Below are positions 27,086 to 36,467 of a DNA stretch of 64,000 nucleotides, in pieces (the stretch's first letter is position 1; each line of letters begins with the position of its first letter). Where the stretch lies: NCBI RefSeq assembly GCF_019422935.1, contig NZ_JAHZCJ010000006.1, positions 1 to 64,000 on the forward strand, read 5' to 3'. The translations under genes and the position numbers were made by a program. This stretch comes from Desulfovibrio sp. Its GTDB lineage: Bacteria; Desulfobacterota; Desulfovibrionia; Desulfovibrionales; Desulfovibrionaceae. The notes under the pieces were generated by a model. It was not told the origin of the DNA. It worked only from the letters and a program-made list of their open reading frames with translations, and ran no database searches.

Positions 27086-27292
27086 ATGTTTTTATCAATG
27101 AATAAAGACAACCTTCCCGTGATTCGGCCCTGTATAAAATGCGGCAACTACCCCAAGCTCCAAACATCCAGACCTGAAGGCAGAACCCACGATATCTTCC
27201 GCCTTTATTGCGACTGCGGAAACTGCCCCTTGCAGTGGTCAGTCAGCGAATCTGCCGCCATCCGGCTCTGGAATTCCTACGTGGCATCCTGA
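27086..27292 (+). CDS. small Lar-like zinc-ribbon protein
   Basis: 68 residues with CIKCGNYPKL near residue 16, then CDCGNC and a C-terminal AIRLWNSYV. This follows the Lar (restriction alleviation) family pattern CxxCG...C..C...A...WN. Lar proteins are phage or prophage genes that modulate type I restriction, so this may be a prophage relic. The role here is unknown. The ATG at 27086 follows AAGGG; a TTG further upstream is less likely. Confidence 0.6.
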   Translation: MFLSMNKDNLPVIRPCIKCGNYPKLQTSRPEGRTHDIFRLYCDCGNCPLQWSVSESAAIRLWNSYVAS

Positions 27293-27439
27293 GCGTGCCT
27301 GCTTTGCCAGCCCGCTTGGCTTATTTACTGCGGCCTGCGGCACACCACCCACAAGCCTCTGGGAACCTTGACCGGAAGACCAATGCTTGTCCCCTGTGCG
27401 CAGTAAAAATAAACCAGTCACCCACAAGCAGGTGTAATT

Positions 27440-27868
27440 ATGAACACCCCTGACAATGGCTTGCAGCGTGTACTGGCAGCCCCGAAGGATAGCCTTGAGA
27501 CTGTCTGGCAGCGGTTGCTGAAAGCCATTGAGAGTACAAAAATCCCTGTTTTCTCCATTGTGGATCACAAACAGAATGCAGTTGAAGCAGGCCTTGATAT
27601 GGCTGGCGCACGCGTGATCACCTTTGGCAATCCGGCAGTGGGCACAGCCATCATGCTTGAAGCCCCGGAGGCAGCCCTTGATCTGCCCCTGCGGATTCTG
27701 GCGGTGGAAACGCCGCAAGGGGTTTGCCTGCTCTGGAATGATCCCACTTGGATTGCGAACCGCCACGGAATTGTCAAAAACGCGGATGTTGCGCAAAGAA
27801 TGCAGAAATTGATGGAGCGACTCACCCATGAGGCGACTCAACAGCAGACGGGAGATGGCGGCCAGTAA
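27440..27868 (+). CDS. DUF302 domain protein
   Basis: 142 residues, cytoplasmic. The DUF302 pattern is clear: FSIVDHKQNAVEAGLDM, then VITFGNPAVGTAIMLEAPEAALDLPLRILAVE, then CLLWNDP. The family has an unknown function and often appears alone or fused to redox domains. AGGTG precedes the ATG at 27440. Confidence 0.88.
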   Translation: MNTPDNGLQRVLAAPKDSLETVWQRLLKAIESTKIPVFSIVDHKQNAVEAGLDMAGARVITFGNPAVGTAIMLEAPEAALDLPLRILAVETPQGVCLLWNDPTWIANRHGIVKNADVAQRMQKLMERLTHEATQQQTGDGGQ

Positions 27869-27893
27869 AAAATTGCGGTGGCGGGTACACCAT

Positions 27894-27926
27894 AAAAAAG
27901 GCGGGCCGGAAAGATCCCGGCTCGCC
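27894..27926 (-). terminator. terminator after the cupin gene
   Basis: Hairpin GGCGAGCCGG with CCGGCCCGCC, followed on the minus strand by TTTTTTA. It lies about 120 bases beyond the stop of the minus-strand cupin gene and also separates it from the convergent DUF302 gene. Confidence 0.75.
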
Positions 27927-28047
27927 GATAGCATTTAAGCTTTGAAAATATATATTCTCAAAACTTTCAAGATGCTCACTTCGGAGCTAACAGCGCAAAT
28001 GAATTGCGCTTACACCTTTGTGGCGGGCGCTTGCTCCCAAGAGTGGG

Positions 28048-28527
28048 CTATTTTGCGCTGACGGATAACGCTTGCCCGGCCACCCCGCAGTAGACAAGAA
28101 AGAGCTCCACGCCCTCATCGCCCGTATAGCCATAGTGCGGCCTATTGACCATTTCCGCCAGAAAGTCCCCCTGCTTCAACTGCCGCTCCAGACCGTCCAC
28201 CTCGCTTTTTACTGTCAGCGCGCCCGCATGCACGTAGGCAATGTTCGGCATGGGATGGGTGTGGCTGCCCAACCGAGAATTGGGAGGAATCACAATTTTT
28301 ACAATCTTGATGTCCGCATTCCCGACCGGGTATGAGCCATAGGGCGTTCCATCCCATGAGCGATCGGCTTCAAACAGCACCGTCTTGGTCACGCCAGTGG
28401 CAGGGGCCACCGCGGCAACAGCCTGACCCGGCTCAAACAGCACAGCGCCTCTGCCGCCCGCCCAGAAACCCACGGCAAAAATGACAATGCCTGCGGCCAT
28501 CGCCAGGGCGTAATTTTTTTTGAACAT
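28048..28527 (-). CDS. membrane-anchored cupin domain protein
   Basis: 159 residues. An N-terminal membrane anchor or uncleaved signal (about residues 5-24) leads into a cupin barrel (about 60-150). The metal-site motif is GSHTHPMPNIAYVHAGALTV, which holds two histidines and continues to an acidic position. It probably sits in the periplasm and binds a metal and small ligand. AGGAG lies seven bases before the ATG at 28527. Confidence 0.83.
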   Translation of the reverse strand: MFKKNYALAMAAGIVIFAVGFWAGGRGAVLFEPGQAVAAVAPATGVTKTVLFEADRSWDGTPYGSYPVGNADIKIVKIVIPPNSRLGSHTHPMPNIAYVHAGALTVKSEVDGLERQLKQGDFLAEMVNRPHYGYTGDEGVELFLVYCGVAGQALSVSAK

Positions 28528-28608
28528 GGACATCTCCTGCACGGCACCGTTTCGTAAAAATTGGGAACATTTCCGCTAACTAAAATATCCGCACGCCACT
28601 AGGCCAGA

Positions 28609-31488
28609 TCAGCCAGCGTTTTGCCCCCGCCGCAGCCAGCGCAAAATGGTTGCAAACATTTGATCCGGTTCCACCGGCTTGGCAATAAAGTCGTTCATTC
28701 CCGCTGCAAAGCAGCGGTCGCGATCTTCATTAAATGCATTGGCCGTCATGGCAATGATTGGCAGGTGCTGGGCAAGCGGCATCTTTCTCAGCTCGCGGGT
28801 CGCCTCCAGACCGTCCATATTTGGCATCTGCATATCCATCAGCACCAGGGCATAATGGTCGGGGCTGGTTTGGCGCACCTTGGCGAGAGCTTCCAGCCCG
28901 TCACGCGCAACATCCACTTCAAGCAGGGCCTCTGCCAGTGTTTCTGTTGCAACAATCATATTTATTTCATTATCTTCCACAAGCAAAATACGGCTGCCTG
29001 CAAAATTTACAGAAATTTCCTTGCAGGCATCCTTGATCTGCTCCCTGGCCTTAAAAAGGCTGGCGCCTTCGACCTTGTCAAAAACTGCCGTAAACCAGAA
29101 TGTGCTGCCCTGCCCCAATGTGCTATGGGCTCCGGCCTGCCCGCCCATGAGTTCAGCCAGTTTTCTGGTGATGGCGAGGCCCAGGCCTGTGCCGCCAAAG
29201 CGCTTGGACATGGAAGAATCAGCCTGCTCAAAGGGAGCAAACAGGTTTGGCAGTTGCTCCTCGGCAAAGCCTATGCCGGTATCTGCCACTTCAAAGCGGA
29301 GTCTCACGTGCGATTCCATTTCGGCGTCCATCAGAGTGCGGATGACAACACGCCCCGAGTGCGTAAACTTGATGGCGTTGCTCACCAGATTGAGCAAGGC
29401 CTGCGTTACGCGCAGGGCATCGCCCCTGAGCGCACAGGGCATTGGATCAGACTCCGCGTGCAGCTGTATGCCCTTGGCAGAAGCGCTTTCTGCCATAATT
29501 GACATCACATTGCTGGAGATAGCCCTTATATCCATCGATTCGGCAACAATAACGAGCTTGCCAGCTTCAATCTTTGAAAAATCAAGGATATCATTGATAA
29601 GACGGAGAAGATGCCTGCCTGATGCCTGAACGCGCTCCAGCTTTTCCGTTGTATCTTTATCTTGCGTTCTTTTTCGCAAAAGGTGGGCAAGCCCGATTAT
29701 GGCGTTCAGCGGTGTGCGGATTTCGTGGCTCATGCTCGCCAGAAAAATACTTTTGGCAGCACTGGCAGCCTCGGCCTGTTCCCGGGATTCAGCCATCTGG
29801 GCCATTGCCATACGTTCATTTGTGATGTCGTCAATAACAGACACTATCCCCTTGGAAGGGTCAGCCGGGTCAACCGCCGTGCCCGTCATACGTGCCCAAA
29901 AACGGGTTCCATCGCGGCGCACCAGTTCTTCTTCCCTGCAATATGTTTCACCGTTCCATATCCGCTCGTAAGGGATTTTGCCCGCATCAAGGTACGCAGC
30001 ATTGTCCACATACCATATTGCAACAGACTTGCCGATCATCTCGCCATCTGGCCAGCCAAACATTTCGTGCATCCTGCGGTTACCGCGAATAAATTTACGG
30101 TCGGCGATCAGCGCTATGCCGGAGCTGGCGCAGTCGTATATGGTCTGCAACACCGCCGTACGCGCGGCAAGCTCGGCTGAACGGCTGGCAACCTGCTCCT
30201 CCAGTTGATCATTAAGTGCGGCAGTGGCCTGCTCCGCCCTTTTGCGCTTTTGGCTCTGGATTGCCAGGGCAATGGCCAAAACAGCTAAAATGGCAATGGC
30301 TGCCGCTGCGGCAATTACTGAATTGCGGTATTCGCTCCAAATGGTTCGCGGGCGGTTCAATACTATGGAATCTGGGGGTAACCTGGTGGTGTCGGCACCC
30401 CAACGCAGCAACTGAACCCAGTCAAACATGGGCTGCGGCAGCACTGCGGCATCTGTGTTGTCGGCATCAATTTTGCTGATTCCGGTCAGAAACTCAAAAC
30501 CGACTTTGCCGACTTGCCGCCCGACCTCTGTGGTCATTACAACAGACCCCCCCGTTGCCCCCTGGAGGACATGCGCATCATAGAGGGCCAGCACTGGCGC
30601 GTTTGCCAGCCTGGCAACATCGGCGGCCACCTCGGCGGGAACAAAACTGCGCCCAGTACTGTCTTTGTAATAGGCTCCAAGCAAGACAAGGGTATTTGGG
30701 GGCAATGACGAAATCCGCTCCAGCATTTCCGTGTAGGACAATGCCGCAGTATCCTCCATCACGATATTTTCTGGCAATGCGGCCAGGGCCGAAACCACCT
30801 GAGTATGGAACAAAGACTGTTTATTGTATGCTCCGGCAACTACAACCAGCTGACGCGTTTGCGGAAAAAGATCGAGCCCGTAGCGGAGCGTTCCGGCAAT
30901 ATCCCAGCGACTGCCCACATACAAAACAGAGTGCGGGCGACCACGCCACAATACCGCAGGATTCGATATCTGGGTTGCCAGCACGGGCACATCAAACGGC
31001 ACCATGCCAGCGCACTCATATGCAAAAAATTCCAGCGCAGTCTGATTTTGCACTACCACAAGGCCTATGTCTGCCTGGGCAATCTTTTCCTGCAATACGG
31101 ATGCGAGCCTGGAACGCCAATATTTATTGTTGTTACGGACAAGATCGAGCATTTCAACGTATATATCGTTGAAACTCAGGCCTTTTTCCCTGAGGACTTC
31201 AACTGTGCCGGCAGCCATGTTGTCTGTAACAGGGAGGCCATATTGCGACCCGGAAAGAATGAGCACGGCCTTGTGCACTGCTGTTTGCGGCTTGCCCGTT
31301 TGTATTCCCGGCTGCACACCCTGTGCATTGGCCGTGGCTGCTCTGGCCACGGATTTGGAAAAACCGGCATCAGAAAGCAACAACAGGGCGCAACCTATGA
31401 TAACCAGCCACATTGCAGAAATGTGCAGGATAGATGGACGATGAAAATTGCTCTTCGGCAGTTTCACAATGGTCAGCAGTGATTGCAT
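28609..31488 (-). CDS. hybrid sensor histidine kinase with ABC-substrate-binding-like sensor
   Basis: 959 residues. Order of parts: a membrane helix near residues 26-42; a periplasmic domain of the ABC_sub_bind type (about 70-375, starting [14 protein letters not shown]); a second membrane helix near 392-412; a short coiled coil; a PAS domain (about 450-560); HisKA with phosphorylated H588 in SHEIRTP; an HATPase (N-box [11 protein letters not shown], then [10 protein letters not shown]); and a receiver with D885 in [13 protein letters not shown]. It should sense a periplasmic solute. No separate response regulator is adjacent. The Crp/Fnr regulator is the next gene upstream. Confidence 0.94.
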   Translation of the reverse strand: MQSLLTIVKLPKSNFHRPSILHISAMWLVIIGCALLLLSDAGFSKSVARAATANAQGVQPGIQTGKPQTAVHKAVLILSGSQYGLPVTDNMAAGTVEVLREKGLSFNDIYVEMLDLVRNNNKYWRSRLASVLQEKIAQADIGLVVVQNQTALEFFAYECAGMVPFDVPVLATQISNPAVLWRGRPHSVLYVGSRWDIAGTLRYGLDLFPQTRQLVVVAGAYNKQSLFHTQVVSALAALPENIVMEDTAALSYTEMLERISSLPPNTLVLLGAYYKDSTGRSFVPAEVAADVARLANAPVLALYDAHVLQGATGGSVVMTTEVGRQVGKVGFEFLTGISKIDADNTDAAVLPQPMFDWVQLLRWGADTTRLPPDSIVLNRPRTIWSEYRNSVIAAAAAIAILAVLAIALAIQSQKRKRAEQATAALNDQLEEQVASRSAELAARTAVLQTIYDCASSGIALIADRKFIRGNRRMHEMFGWPDGEMIGKSVAIWYVDNAAYLDAGKIPYERIWNGETYCREEELVRRDGTRFWARMTGTAVDPADPSKGIVSVIDDITNERMAMAQMAESREQAEAASAAKSIFLASMSHEIRTPLNAIIGLAHLLRKRTQDKDTTEKLERVQASGRHLLRLINDILDFSKIEAGKLVIVAESMDIRAISSNVMSIMAESASAKGIQLHAESDPMPCALRGDALRVTQALLNLVSNAIKFTHSGRVVIRTLMDAEMESHVRLRFEVADTGIGFAEEQLPNLFAPFEQADSSMSKRFGGTGLGLAITRKLAELMGGQAGAHSTLGQGSTFWFTAVFDKVEGASLFKAREQIKDACKEISVNFAGSRILLVEDNEINMIVATETLAEALLEVDVARDGLEALAKVRQTSPDHYALVLMDMQMPNMDGLEATRELRKMPLAQHLPIIAMTANAFNEDRDRCFAAGMNDFIAKPVEPDQMFATILRWLRRGQNAG

Positions 31489-31862
31489 CTATTCACCCCT
31501 GCGTCGCAAGCCCAGTTATAAAAAACGAGGAATCTGCGTAAGGGTGCCTGCCGTGCGCGCTGCGCACCTCGTGGCATCTGATTACATCTTGTATTTTACA
31601 GTAAATGTATCCAGCTGCGAAGTCCAGCTACTACAGGTTGTGCACTTCTTGAGCGGAAATCTGTTTAGCCTGATATTATAATATACTAATTTATTTAATT
31701 TTTTAACAAAACTACACAGTTCAAATGTTGCATGGATTCAAATTCATGCAACACACCTATACATTCAACAAATTTTTAATATTATTTTGCATTTCGCTAC
31801 ACAAAAAATAGTAGCATGCAAACGATACTAAAAAGCACTGCAAAAGGCCGTGGACAATTCAT
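31489..31862. other. AT-rich intergenic region between kinase and Crp-family genes
   Basis: 374 bases with no gene. It must hold the histidine kinase promoter. A minus-strand TATAAT lies at 31675-31680 but I found no good -35 box. A perfect palindrome occurs at 31726-31753. Confidence 0.5.
31726..31753. promoter_or_regulatory. perfect 9-base palindrome, candidate operator
   Basis: Arms TGTTGCATG and CATGCAACA around a ten-base spacer, in AT-rich DNA about 240 bases before the kinase start. No T-run follows on either strand, so a protein-binding site is more likely than a terminator. Confidence 0.45.
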
Positions 31863-32531
31863 CTACATATGTGCCTCTTTGTAAAATTCGTCCGGCTTGA
31901 GAATAAAGATTTCATCGCTGTTCTTGTCAAAAGAAAACAAACCACGCTCCTGCGCCTGCCGCATCACCTTGTATAGGGTGATGCGATGCATGCCGAGCAG
32001 GTCAGCCATATCGCGGTAAGAAATATCGCGTTTGGCGCGTAGCGGTTCTGAGCCCGGCACAATCCGCGAAGCTAAAAACTTACAAATGCGTGTAAGATGT
32101 GATTCCATACATAACGAAACGGCATTTTTTGACAATAGGGTAACTTTTACACTGTAGCTTTTGCAAAGATTAAAAAATAGTTCAGGATGTTCCATACCCA
32201 AACGATGTACATCTTCCCTGGTAAATGTGCAGATATAGCAATCTTCTGCGCAATCGTGAAAAAAGCGCACCTCGCCTTGCCCAGAGGGTATGCTCTTATC
32301 CCCGTCCATAAACATTGGCGTCTCATTAAAACATGAGCCATCGCCTAGATACCAGAGCGTTTTTTCACTTCCATCAGGGGCCAGAGCCATCAGGCGAACC
32401 CTACCGCTCACCAGAAAGTACATATCTGGCTGATTGTCATAGAATTTATACCCCTTACGAAACAGACGCGGCTTTGTCAGCGCCACGCTTCGCCAACACT
32501 CATTCTGTCTGAGCAATTCAGTAAATGACAC
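31863..32531 (-). CDS. Crp/Fnr family transcriptional regulator
   Basis: 222 residues. The N-terminal cyclic-nucleotide-binding fold (about 25-140; FYDNQPDMYFLVSGRVRLM) has no FNR-type N-terminal cysteine cluster. The C-terminal winged helix-turn-helix has SYRDMADLLGMHRITLYKVMRQAQERGL (about 170-200). It is divergent from the aryl-sulfate sulfotransferase gene. Three sites of the form GTTG-N6-CAACGT in the following cluster suit its family, so I infer it is the cluster's regulator. The effector is unknown. Confidence 0.92.
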   Translation of the reverse strand: MSFTELLRQNECWRSVALTKPRLFRKGYKFYDNQPDMYFLVSGRVRLMALAPDGSEKTLWYLGDGSCFNETPMFMDGDKSIPSGQGEVRFFHDCAEDCYICTFTREDVHRLGMEHPELFFNLCKSYSVKVTLLSKNAVSLCMESHLTRICKFLASRIVPGSEPLRAKRDISYRDMADLLGMHRITLYKVMRQAQERGLFSFDKNSDEIFILKPDEFYKEAHM

Positions 32532-32828
32532 GTCAGCCCCCTGGGAAGTGATGAACTCTAGGCGGAAAGCGGAATTCTGGCTTATACCATGCCAGCCTTC
32601 CTCATCCTGCTTTGGAACCTAGCGTACCCTTTTTGTGAATTATGTTGCAAGGACAACGTTTTGACCATTTATCTTGTGGCAGCATTCCAGCGTACACGGT
32701 CAAAGGCCTCAGGTCAGTGACCGGCCATCGTGAGGCTTTCACTTCGGCATTGCGTGTTGTTGCACTGCTTGCCGGAAAGCCCTCAACGGTTCAATGTAAG
32801 CACATTCAGCCCACCCGAGGAGGTTGTC
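32532..32828. other. divergent control region of regulator and sulfotransferase
   Basis: 297 bases that hold the promoters of both genes. The clearest element is the Crp-type site at 32644-32659. No other gene is seen. Confidence 0.6.
32644..32659. promoter_or_regulatory. Crp-family operator candidate 1 (regulator/sulfotransferase)
   Basis: GTTG-CAAGGA-CAACGT, a GTTG-N6-CAAC palindrome with the half-site spacing typical of Crp/Fnr sites. It lies between the divergent regulator and sulfotransferase genes and shares the flanking GT with the two sites at 36222 and 36351. Confidence 0.6.
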
Positions 32829-34277
32829 ATGGGACACCCGACTATCTATCCCACAGGCGTTACGGTCTATAATCCGGAAAAAGCCTGGAGTGGATTCACC
32901 ATCATTCAGGCACCGGACAACGGCGCTCTGCTTCTTGGCATGAACGGTCATGAAATCCGCATGTGGAAGGACGTTCATGGCTTTCCCAACAAGATGTTCC
33001 CCGGCGGCATGCTCATGGGCAGCACCGGCACCCGCCACCCCAAGCACGGCCTTCAGGATCAGCTTGATCTTGTGCAGATCGACTGGGACGGAAACATCGT
33101 GTGGAAGTTTGACCGCGCCGAATTTGTGGAAGATCCCGGCCAGAAGGCGCAGTGGATGGCTCGCCAGCACCACGATTTTCAGCGCGAAGGCAGCTCCACG
33201 GGCTACTATGCTCCCGGCCAGGAACCAAAGATTGACTCCGGCAACACCTTGGTGCTTTGCCACAAAAACAATGTGCAGCCCTACATCAGCGACAAACCGC
33301 TGGTTGACGATGTGATTTATGAAGTCACCTGGGACGGCGACATCGTATGGGAATGGAACTGCTCTGACCATGCGGAAGAAATGGGCTTCACCGAGGCCGC
33401 GCTCAACGCCATGTGTCGCGACCCCAACTACCGTGGCGGCACCCTCATGGAAGACGCTCCCGGCGTGGGCGACTGGATGCACGTCAACTCCATGTCCACC
33501 CTTGGCCCCAACAAATGGTTTGAGGCTGGCGATGCCCGTTTCCATCCCGACAACATCATCATTGATGGTCGGGAAACCAACATCATTCTGATTCTGGATA
33601 AAAAAACCGGCAAGATTGTCTGGCAGCTTGGCCCGGACTATGACCGCAGCCCCGAAGACAAGGCCATCGGCTGGATCATTGGTCAACACCACGCGCACAT
33701 GATCCCCCGTGGCCTGCCCGGCGAGGGCAATATTCTGGTATACGACAACGGCGGCTGGGGCGGCTACGGCAACCCCAATCCCGGCGCGCCCAAGGGCGTC
33801 AAGGCTGCCCAGCGCGACTACTCCCGCGTGCTCGAAATAGACCCCGTGGCCCGCAAGATTGTGTGGCAGTACACGCCGCACGAAGCAGGATTCCTCGTGC
33901 CTCTGGACGCCAGCCGTTTTTACAGCCCCTTCATCAGCTCTGCCCAGCGCCTGCCCAACGGCAACACGCTTATTTGCGAAGGTTCTGACGGCCGCGTTTT
34001 TGAAGTGACGGCAGAACACGAAATCGTGTGGGAATACATCTGCCCCTACAAGGGCCATATCAGCCTGCCCATGAACTGGGTGTACCGCGCCTATCGCCTC
34101 CCCTACTCCTGGGTGCCGCAGGCGGATGTGCCGGAAGAAAAAGCCATTGAACCTCTGGAAGTCAAAACCTTCCGCGTACCCGGCGCGGCCCCGTTTGGGG
34201 CAATGTCCGAAGTCAAGGTTGAAGGCACCATCGGGTACTACAGCGGCGCAGGGCACTGCGTTGCCGCCACGGAATAG
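32829..34277 (+). CDS. aryl-sulfate sulfotransferase (ASST family)
   Basis: 482 residues of the bacterial PAPS-independent sulfotransferase family, which moves a sulfuryl group from one phenolic ester to another through a histidine. It shows repeated propeller blades (DWDGNIVWKFD, TWDGDIVWEWN, DKKTGKIVWQLG, DPVARKIVWQYTP, and a last one at EHEIVWEY). The histidine-rich region IIGQHHAHMIPRG and the GNILVYDNGG loop are typical. The ATG at 32829 has GAGGAGG before it. No signal peptide is present even in the longer upstream frame, which is unusual because characterised ASST enzymes are periplasmic. Confidence 0.9.
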   Translation: MGHPTIYPTGVTVYNPEKAWSGFTIIQAPDNGALLLGMNGHEIRMWKDVHGFPNKMFPGGMLMGSTGTRHPKHGLQDQLDLVQIDWDGNIVWKFDRAEFVEDPGQKAQWMARQHHDFQREGSSTGYYAPGQEPKIDSGNTLVLCHKNNVQPYISDKPLVDDVIYEVTWDGDIVWEWNCSDHAEEMGFTEAALNAMCRDPNYRGGTLMEDAPGVGDWMHVNSMSTLGPNKWFEAGDARFHPDNIIIDGRETNIILILDKKTGKIVWQLGPDYDRSPEDKAIGWIIGQHHAHMIPRGLPGEGNILVYDNGGWGGYGNPNPGAPKGVKAAQRDYSRVLEIDPVARKIVWQYTPHEAGFLVPLDASRFYSPFISSAQRLPNGNTLICEGSDGRVFEVTAEHEIVWEYICPYKGHISLPMNWVYRAYRLPYSWVPQADVPEEKAIEPLEVKTFRVPGAAPFGAMSEVKVEGTIGYYSGAGHCVAATE

Positions 34278-34302
34278 ACAACGGTTCGCCATACCTTCCT
34301 TG

Positions 34303-34339
34303 CAGGGGCTCCGCCTTCGGACGGGGCCTCTGTTTTTTT
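34303..34339 (+). terminator. terminator after the sulfotransferase gene
   Basis: Imperfect GC-rich hairpin (CAGGGGCTCCG with CGGACGGGGCCTCTG) followed by a run of seven or more T. Confidence 0.75.
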
Positions 34340-34547
34340 ATGGATGAAGCCCCGCTCAAAGCCGGTTCCTTATGGTGCAGACAAGTGCATCTCGCAGCAT
34401 GAGGACACCTCTCACGCGGGGTCAACATCACCGGAAGCCAGCTTCCGCCCCTAATTTCAGATCAGGGGGCAGCCCGCAACAACGCAGGACAAGGTAAAAA
34501 TTTTAAGGAAGCCCCCGCAACAAATCTTACCCTCACGAATTTTCGCC

Positions 34548-34579
34548 ATAAAAAAGGCGGGAGAGCAAGCTCCCCCGCC
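34548..34579 (-). terminator. terminator after the porin gene
   Basis: Hairpin GGCGGG-G-GA with TC-C-CCCGCC, then TTTTTTAT on the minus strand, 25 bases beyond the porin stop. Confidence 0.82.
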
Positions 34580-34604
34580 ACATCAGCCCAAGGGCTGCAA
34601 AAAA

Positions 34605-36137
34605 TCAGAACTGATAACGGAAGGTCAGCGAAACCCGCCAGTTATCCCGATACTGCGAATCTTCCACTCCACGCCACGTGCTGCCGTCAAGATGAAGGTT
34701 CACGTAGGCAGCTTCAACATTCATCAGCAGGTTGTCGTAAATCTTGTAGGTATTGGACACGCTGCCTTCCCAGGCATGGTCGGTGGTGGTGAGGTAGGCC
34801 ATGGGGCCGTCGGCCCTGCTGGGATAGCTCGTCATATTGGCCTTGCGGGGCATTTCCGCACTGTTTGTGCCATGAAAATACGCAAGCTTGAAGGTGTGGG
34901 TAAGGTCGTCAATAAAGCTGACATCCTTGATGGTGCCCACAACGCCAGCCAGACCGCCGGGGTTGTGCCCAAGAACCTTCCAGGTGTTGAGATCAAAAAA
35001 ACCGCCGCCAAAACCCAGGGGCGTGACCGGCCAGGGGGAGTTGAACACAGGCAGACGTTCCGAACCGTTGTAGGGGTTGCTGTCATCGCCACTGCCGTAC
35101 CAGGCGGTGATGCCTGGGACGCCCCAGTCGCATTTGTAATCCACACGCAAGGCCGCGTACCAGCCCTGACGCACGAGATCAAAAGTCTTGGCCTGACGGG
35201 TGGAGCTGAACTGGGTGTAATCTTTCAGCTCGCCCATATCCACACGGCCATAAGTGAACTCCGCCGCGATATCAAAAGGCTCAAAAGCCGTGACGTCAGA
35301 GGTCAGGCCGCCCCAGAAGCCATTACCCCAGGTATTGTTTGCGTTGCGATACTTTTTTTCAAACGTGCTGACATAGTTGCCGCCGCTGCCAAGCACAGGC
35401 ATAAGACCGCCGCGCGGGGCGTAAATGGCAGGTTCGCGCTGGTCGGTATTGTTGTTGATGCCGCGCAGGCTGTTTTCGCCAATGAGGCCATACATGCCCC
35501 AGGGGGTTATTTTCAGGCCATTGCCGGTGATCGGCAAGGTCAGCGCCAGAAGATCAAGGTTATCAAGGTAGTTTTTCTGCGTCTGCCCGTTTTGCGTAAT
35601 TTCAGAATTGTCGTTATAAGGCCGCGCCCAGAAGCCCGTCAGCCCCATCTTGTAATCCCCGCTGCTCACCAGAGGAGAACTGACGGTTACACCGGTGGAA
35701 TACTGACCATATACCGCACTCCAGCCAGTCACATAACCGGGCAGAAGCTGCGGCTGCATACCCATGCGCACCTTTATATCAGTCCTGGGCACGAGCCAGT
35801 CAATGTACGCATGCCGGACGCCAAGATTCTTTGAACTGTCCGCTCCAAGAGATGCGCCGTCGCCGGATTTACCCCAGTTCATGGTGCCGGTGCCTACGGT
35901 GAACATCAGGCTGCCGGACACGTTTTCGCTGGCAATTGCGTCTATCTGGGTGCGCAGGCGCTCTATGGCGCCGAAGGTGTCGCTCCCTTTAATCCCGCGC
36001 GGCATGACATTGGATGCTTCAAAGCTTACATCAAATGCCCCCTTGACCTTGAAATCAACCGCCTTGGCCGCTTCCGGCGCAAGCAGCAAGCCTCCGGCAA
36101 GCAACACTCCCAGTACGTTGTTGCGAACAGCTTTCAT
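34605..36137 (-). CDS. outer-membrane homotrimeric porin, Desulfovibrio type
   Basis: 510 residues with a signal peptide (MKAVRNNVLGVLLAGGLLLA, cleavage after AKA). The mature protein begins VDFKVKGAFDVSFEAS and ends with an aromatic residue (VSLTFRYQF), both typical of porin barrels. Many short aromatic-alternating strands run throughout. It should let small anionic or neutral solutes through the outer membrane. The second of two tandem ATGs (36137) was chosen, because the AGGAGG site is too close to the first. The Crp-type site at 36222 precedes it. Confidence 0.92.
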   Translation of the reverse strand: MKAVRNNVLGVLLAGGLLLAPEAAKAVDFKVKGAFDVSFEASNVMPRGIKGSDTFGAIERLRTQIDAIASENVSGSLMFTVGTGTMNWGKSGDGASLGADSSKNLGVRHAYIDWLVPRTDIKVRMGMQPQLLPGYVTGWSAVYGQYSTGVTVSSPLVSSGDYKMGLTGFWARPYNDNSEITQNGQTQKNYLDNLDLLALTLPITGNGLKITPWGMYGLIGENSLRGINNNTDQREPAIYAPRGGLMPVLGSGGNYVSTFEKKYRNANNTWGNGFWGGLTSDVTAFEPFDIAAEFTYGRVDMGELKDYTQFSSTRQAKTFDLVRQGWYAALRVDYKCDWGVPGITAWYGSGDDSNPYNGSERLPVFNSPWPVTPLGFGGGFFDLNTWKVLGHNPGGLAGVVGTIKDVSFIDDLTHTFKLAYFHGTNSAEMPRKANMTSYPSRADGPMAYLTTTDHAWEGSVSNTYKIYDNLLMNVEAAYVNLHLDGSTWRGVEDSQYRDNWRVSLTFRYQF

Positions 36138-36221
36138 CATTCCTCCTGTGCAAGATGGTGCAACCATACAGAAACCTCTTCCAGTAATGCTCTGTAATGG
36201 CGCTTTCCTGTGGCCAGCACC

Positions 36222-36237
36222 GTTGCCGCAACAACGT
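36222..36237. promoter_or_regulatory. Crp-family operator candidate 2 (porin)
   Basis: GTTG-CCGCAA-CAACGT. Its centre is about 41 bases before a plausible porin start point with the -10 CATTAC (36194-36199, minus strand), which would fit activation from a class II position. Confidence 0.6.
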
Positions 36238-36350
36238 TTTTTGAAAAAAGTTTATTTTTTCACAATCGACAGACATCACCTCTCAAAAATCACTTAACAT
36301 GCTATTTAAAAAGAATATTTTTACAAATGTGAAAAAAATATTCAGAAAAT

Positions 36351-36366
36351 GTTGCCGCAACAACGT
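36351..36366. promoter_or_regulatory. Crp-family operator candidate 3 (MFS operon)
   Basis: GTTG-CCGCAA-CAACGT, identical in its 16-base core to the site at 36222. A -10-like TAGGTT lies at about 36387-36392, so the site centre falls near -41 of the MFS operon, as for class II Crp activation. Confidence 0.62.
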
Positions 36367-36467
36367 CACCAGCACCACTGCTAGCCTAGGTTTTTGAACC
36401 AATACGGCAGTGGATGATTTTTTTCACAAAAAATGCAAAATGGCAGACAATGAAAAGGAGAGGCGCA

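Larger units (their letters stand above)
34278..34604. other. intergenic region between convergent sulfotransferase and porin genes
   Basis: 327 bases with two terminators (34303-34339 plus strand, 34548-34579 minus strand) and no gene. Confidence 0.6.
36138..36467. other. divergent control region of porin and MFS genes
   Basis: 330 AT-rich bases with two near-identical Crp-type sites 129 bases apart, one proximal to each gene. No gene is seen. Confidence 0.6.

Noticed and set aside
32739..34292. 517-codon minus-strand frame inside the sulfotransferase gene
   Set aside because: It is antisense to a clear ASST gene with a strong ribosome site. It has no recognisable domain.
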